Source of the DNA: [Leptolyngbya] sp. JSC-1
Lineage (GTDB): Bacteria; Cyanobacteriota; Cyanobacteriia; Elainellales; Elainellaceae
Reading direction: 5' to 3'
Length of the DNA: 64,000 bases
Assembly (NCBI GenBank): GCA_000733415.1
Contig: KL662191.1
Span: forward strand, 386,415-450,414
Under the pieces are notes generated by a model, which was not told the origin of the DNA, made no database searches, and saw only the letters and a list, made by a program, of their open reading frames with translations. The position numbers and the translations under genes were made by a program. Shown in pieces: positions 62,748-64,000 of this stretch (the stretch's first letter is position 1; each line of letters opens with the position of its first letter).

Positions 62748-62765
62748 GATTAGGGGCGTTTAGCT

Positions 62766-63755
62766 ATGATTGCAGTTGAAGCGAAAGATACAGTTCCCGT
62801 CACAGTTCTGACTGGGTATCTGGGAGCTGGTAAAACAACGCTACTGAATCGGATTCTGACCCATGAGCATGGCAAAAAGGTGGCGGTGATCGTCAATGAA
62901 TTTGGTGAAATCGGGATTGATAACCAGCTTGTGGTCGATACCGATGAAGAAATTTTTGAAATGAACAACGGCTGCATCTGCTGCACGGTGCGAGGCGACC
63001 TGATTCGGATCATTGGCAAATTAATGCGGCGGCGCGACAAATTTGACCATCTGGTGATTGAAACTACCGGCTTGGCCGATCCCGCTCCAGTGATCCAGAC
63101 CTTTTTCATGGACGAGGATGTCCAGTCCCAAACCGAGCTGGATGCCGTGGTAACGGTTGTAGATGCCAAGCATATTTGGCAGCATTGGGATGCCGACGAA
63201 GCCCAGGAGCAAATTGCCTTTGCTGACGTGATTCTGCTCAATAAAACTGATTTGGTCGAGCCAACCCAACTCGATGAATTGGAACAGCGCGTCCGCTCGA
63301 TGAATCCCCTGGCGAAAATCTACCGCACCCGCAATGCAGAAGTGGAAATGAATGCGCTGTTGGGCGTCAGTGCGTTTGACTTGGACCGAGCGCTGGAGCT
63401 AGACCCGGAATTTTTGGAAGAGGCTGAGCAGGGACATCACCACGAGCATGAGCATGACGAAACTGTGAAATCGGTGGGGATTGTGGAAGCGGGTGCCGTC
63501 GATGAAGTCAAGCTGAACCAGTGGTTGGGCTATCTGCTGCAAACCCAAGGTCCAGATATCTTCCGCATGAAAGGGATTTTGAATATCGATGGCGAAGACC
63601 GGCGCTTTGTCTTTCAGGGGGTCCACATGCTCTTTGACGGCAGACCCGATCGGCCCTGGAAACCTAACGAAACCCGCCGCAATGAGCTAGTGTTCATTGG
63701 ACGCAATCTCGATGAAGCACAACTGAGAGAGGATTTTCGGGCGTGCCTGGCGTAA
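62766..63755 (+). CDS. CobW-family G3E GTPase, likely zinc chaperone
   Basis: A 329-residue metallochaperone GTPase. Walker A GYLGAGKTT (17-25), metal site CICC (70-73), guanine motif NKTD (159-162), a His-rich loop GHHHEHEHD (223-231), and a C-terminal CobW_C domain ending near FVFQGVHMLFDGRPDRPW. The CxCC motif and His loop suggest Zn or another transition metal. A Zur-like box sits 19 bp upstream. The gene for a WD40 protein overlaps its end by 13 bp. Confidence 0.9.
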   Translation: MIAVEAKDTVPVTVLTGYLGAGKTTLLNRILTHEHGKKVAVIVNEFGEIGIDNQLVVDTDEEIFEMNNGCICCTVRGDLIRIIGKLMRRRDKFDHLVIETTGLADPAPVIQTFFMDEDVQSQTELDAVVTVVDAKHIWQHWDADEAQEQIAFADVILLNKTDLVEPTQLDELEQRVRSMNPLAKIYRTRNAEVEMNALLGVSAFDLDRALELDPEFLEEAEQGHHHEHEHDETVKSVGIVEAGAVDEVKLNQWLGYLLQTQGPDIFRMKGILNIDGEDRRFVFQGVHMLFDGRPDRPWKPNETRRNELVFIGRNLDEAQLREDFRACLA

Positions 63756-64000
63756 ACAAAGGGGTAAGTAAAACAGCTAAGCAGCAAACGGCGAACAGCC
63801 AAGTCTTTACGCTGCTGGGGCAGCACAGCCTATCCGACTACGTTACGGCGATTGCCTGGTTTCCTGAAGCAGTCGGCTCAGCGGTTAACTACCTGGTCGC
63901 CAGCTCGGCAGCCGGAGAAGTGGCACTCTACCAAGTGGGTACCCAACTGGATAACACCATGCTCCAGAGCGCGACCGATCAGTCTGTGGATTGTTTGGCT
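63743..64000 (+). CDS. WD40-repeat protein, 5' part
   Basis: Starts at GTG 63743, overlapping the CobW-family stop by 13 bp, and runs off the right edge with no stop in 86 codons. It has SLSDYVTAIAWFPEA, YLVASSAAGEVALYQVG and TDQSVDCLA, the repeating pattern of WD40 blades. The overlap points to translational coupling with the chaperone. Its role is unknown. Confidence 0.85.
   Translation, partial: MPGVNKGVSKTAKQQTANSQVFTLLGQHSLSDYVTAIAWFPEAVGSAVNYLVASSAAGEVALYQVGTQLDNTMLQSATDQSVDCLA

Noticed and set aside
1..64000. tRNA or rRNA genes
   Set aside because: I saw no T-loop plus cloverleaf arrangement or rRNA sequence by eye; a tRNAscan-SE run would be decisive.

Overview
The window is chromosomal DNA from a cyanobacterium, probably a filamentous, Leptolyngbya-like one. 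The direct evidence is a set of genes found only in oxygenic phototrophs or nearly so: psbX (21192-21311), psbI (55271-55387), ycf66, thf1/psb29, a stand-alone helical carotenoid protein (OCP N-terminal-domain family), a PatD-like protein, hpsJ, a cyanobacterial DUF3769 LptD-like protein and an NrtP-type nitrate permease. Filamentous habit is inferred from hpsJ (hormogonium polysaccharide family) and patD only. Almost all genes are complete. There is no rRNA, no tRNA that I can see, no CRISPR array, no prophage and no intact transposase.

Layout. 1-2315: an incomplete rhomboid-family gene behind a membrane-anchored Ser/Thr kinase with TPRs (minus strand). 3493-8442: a polyamine-type ABC transporter (potD, potB, potC, potA), split by a convergent gene for a secreted protein with three cysteine-pair repeats. 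8640-10502: a secreted protein made almost wholly of about 55 RTX nonapeptides. 10552-20254: VOC protein, redoxin, pyruvate kinase, a histidine-box hydroxylase, a sugar transferase, a GHL10 hydrolase, hpsJ and the bifunctional (p)ppGpp enzyme. 20667-24814: patD-like, psbX, ycf66, a trypsin-PPC protease and a DUF2996 protein. 24989-29793: a MoaD/ThiS-type carrier next to threonine synthase, then a long U32 peptidase. 29980-35318: small acidic protein, helical carotenoid protein, second kinase, an unrecognised 33-residue membrane protein, a four-helix membrane protein and a HerA-type ATPase. 36110-43876: GAF histidine kinase, SRPBCC protein, PLP ammonia-lyase, nrtP, leuB and small unknowns. 44966-49007: an HpnI-like glycosyltransferase, a decayed NB-ARC gene and an FeS-type cryptochrome/photolyase. 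49100-54202: a complete Pst phosphate transporter (pstS, a cyclic-nucleotide-binding protein, pstC, pstA, pstB) with a Pho box upstream of pstS. 54652-64000: DCC-family thiol protein, psbI, the LptD-like protein, an unknown, thf1, dnaX, sufE, a CobW-family metallochaperone with a Zur/Fur-like box, and the start of a WD40 protein.

The genes are mainly housekeeping, photosynthesis and nutrient uptake (polyamine, nitrate, phosphate, metal). The accessory signal lies in small features: several short tandem repeats of 7, 11 or 16 bp, a double-hairpin element present twice (27064 and 44590), a MITE-like inverted repeat (41721-41837), a palindromic repeat on both sides of the protease gene, an NB-ARC remnant whose two stop codons both replace tryptophan, and a five-cysteine leader ORF directly in front of the LptD-like gene. 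I see no clearly new multi-gene system. The most worthwhile leads are the leader ORF, the cysteine-repeat protein inside the pot locus, the cyclic-nucleotide-binding protein inside the pst locus, and the 33-residue membrane protein.
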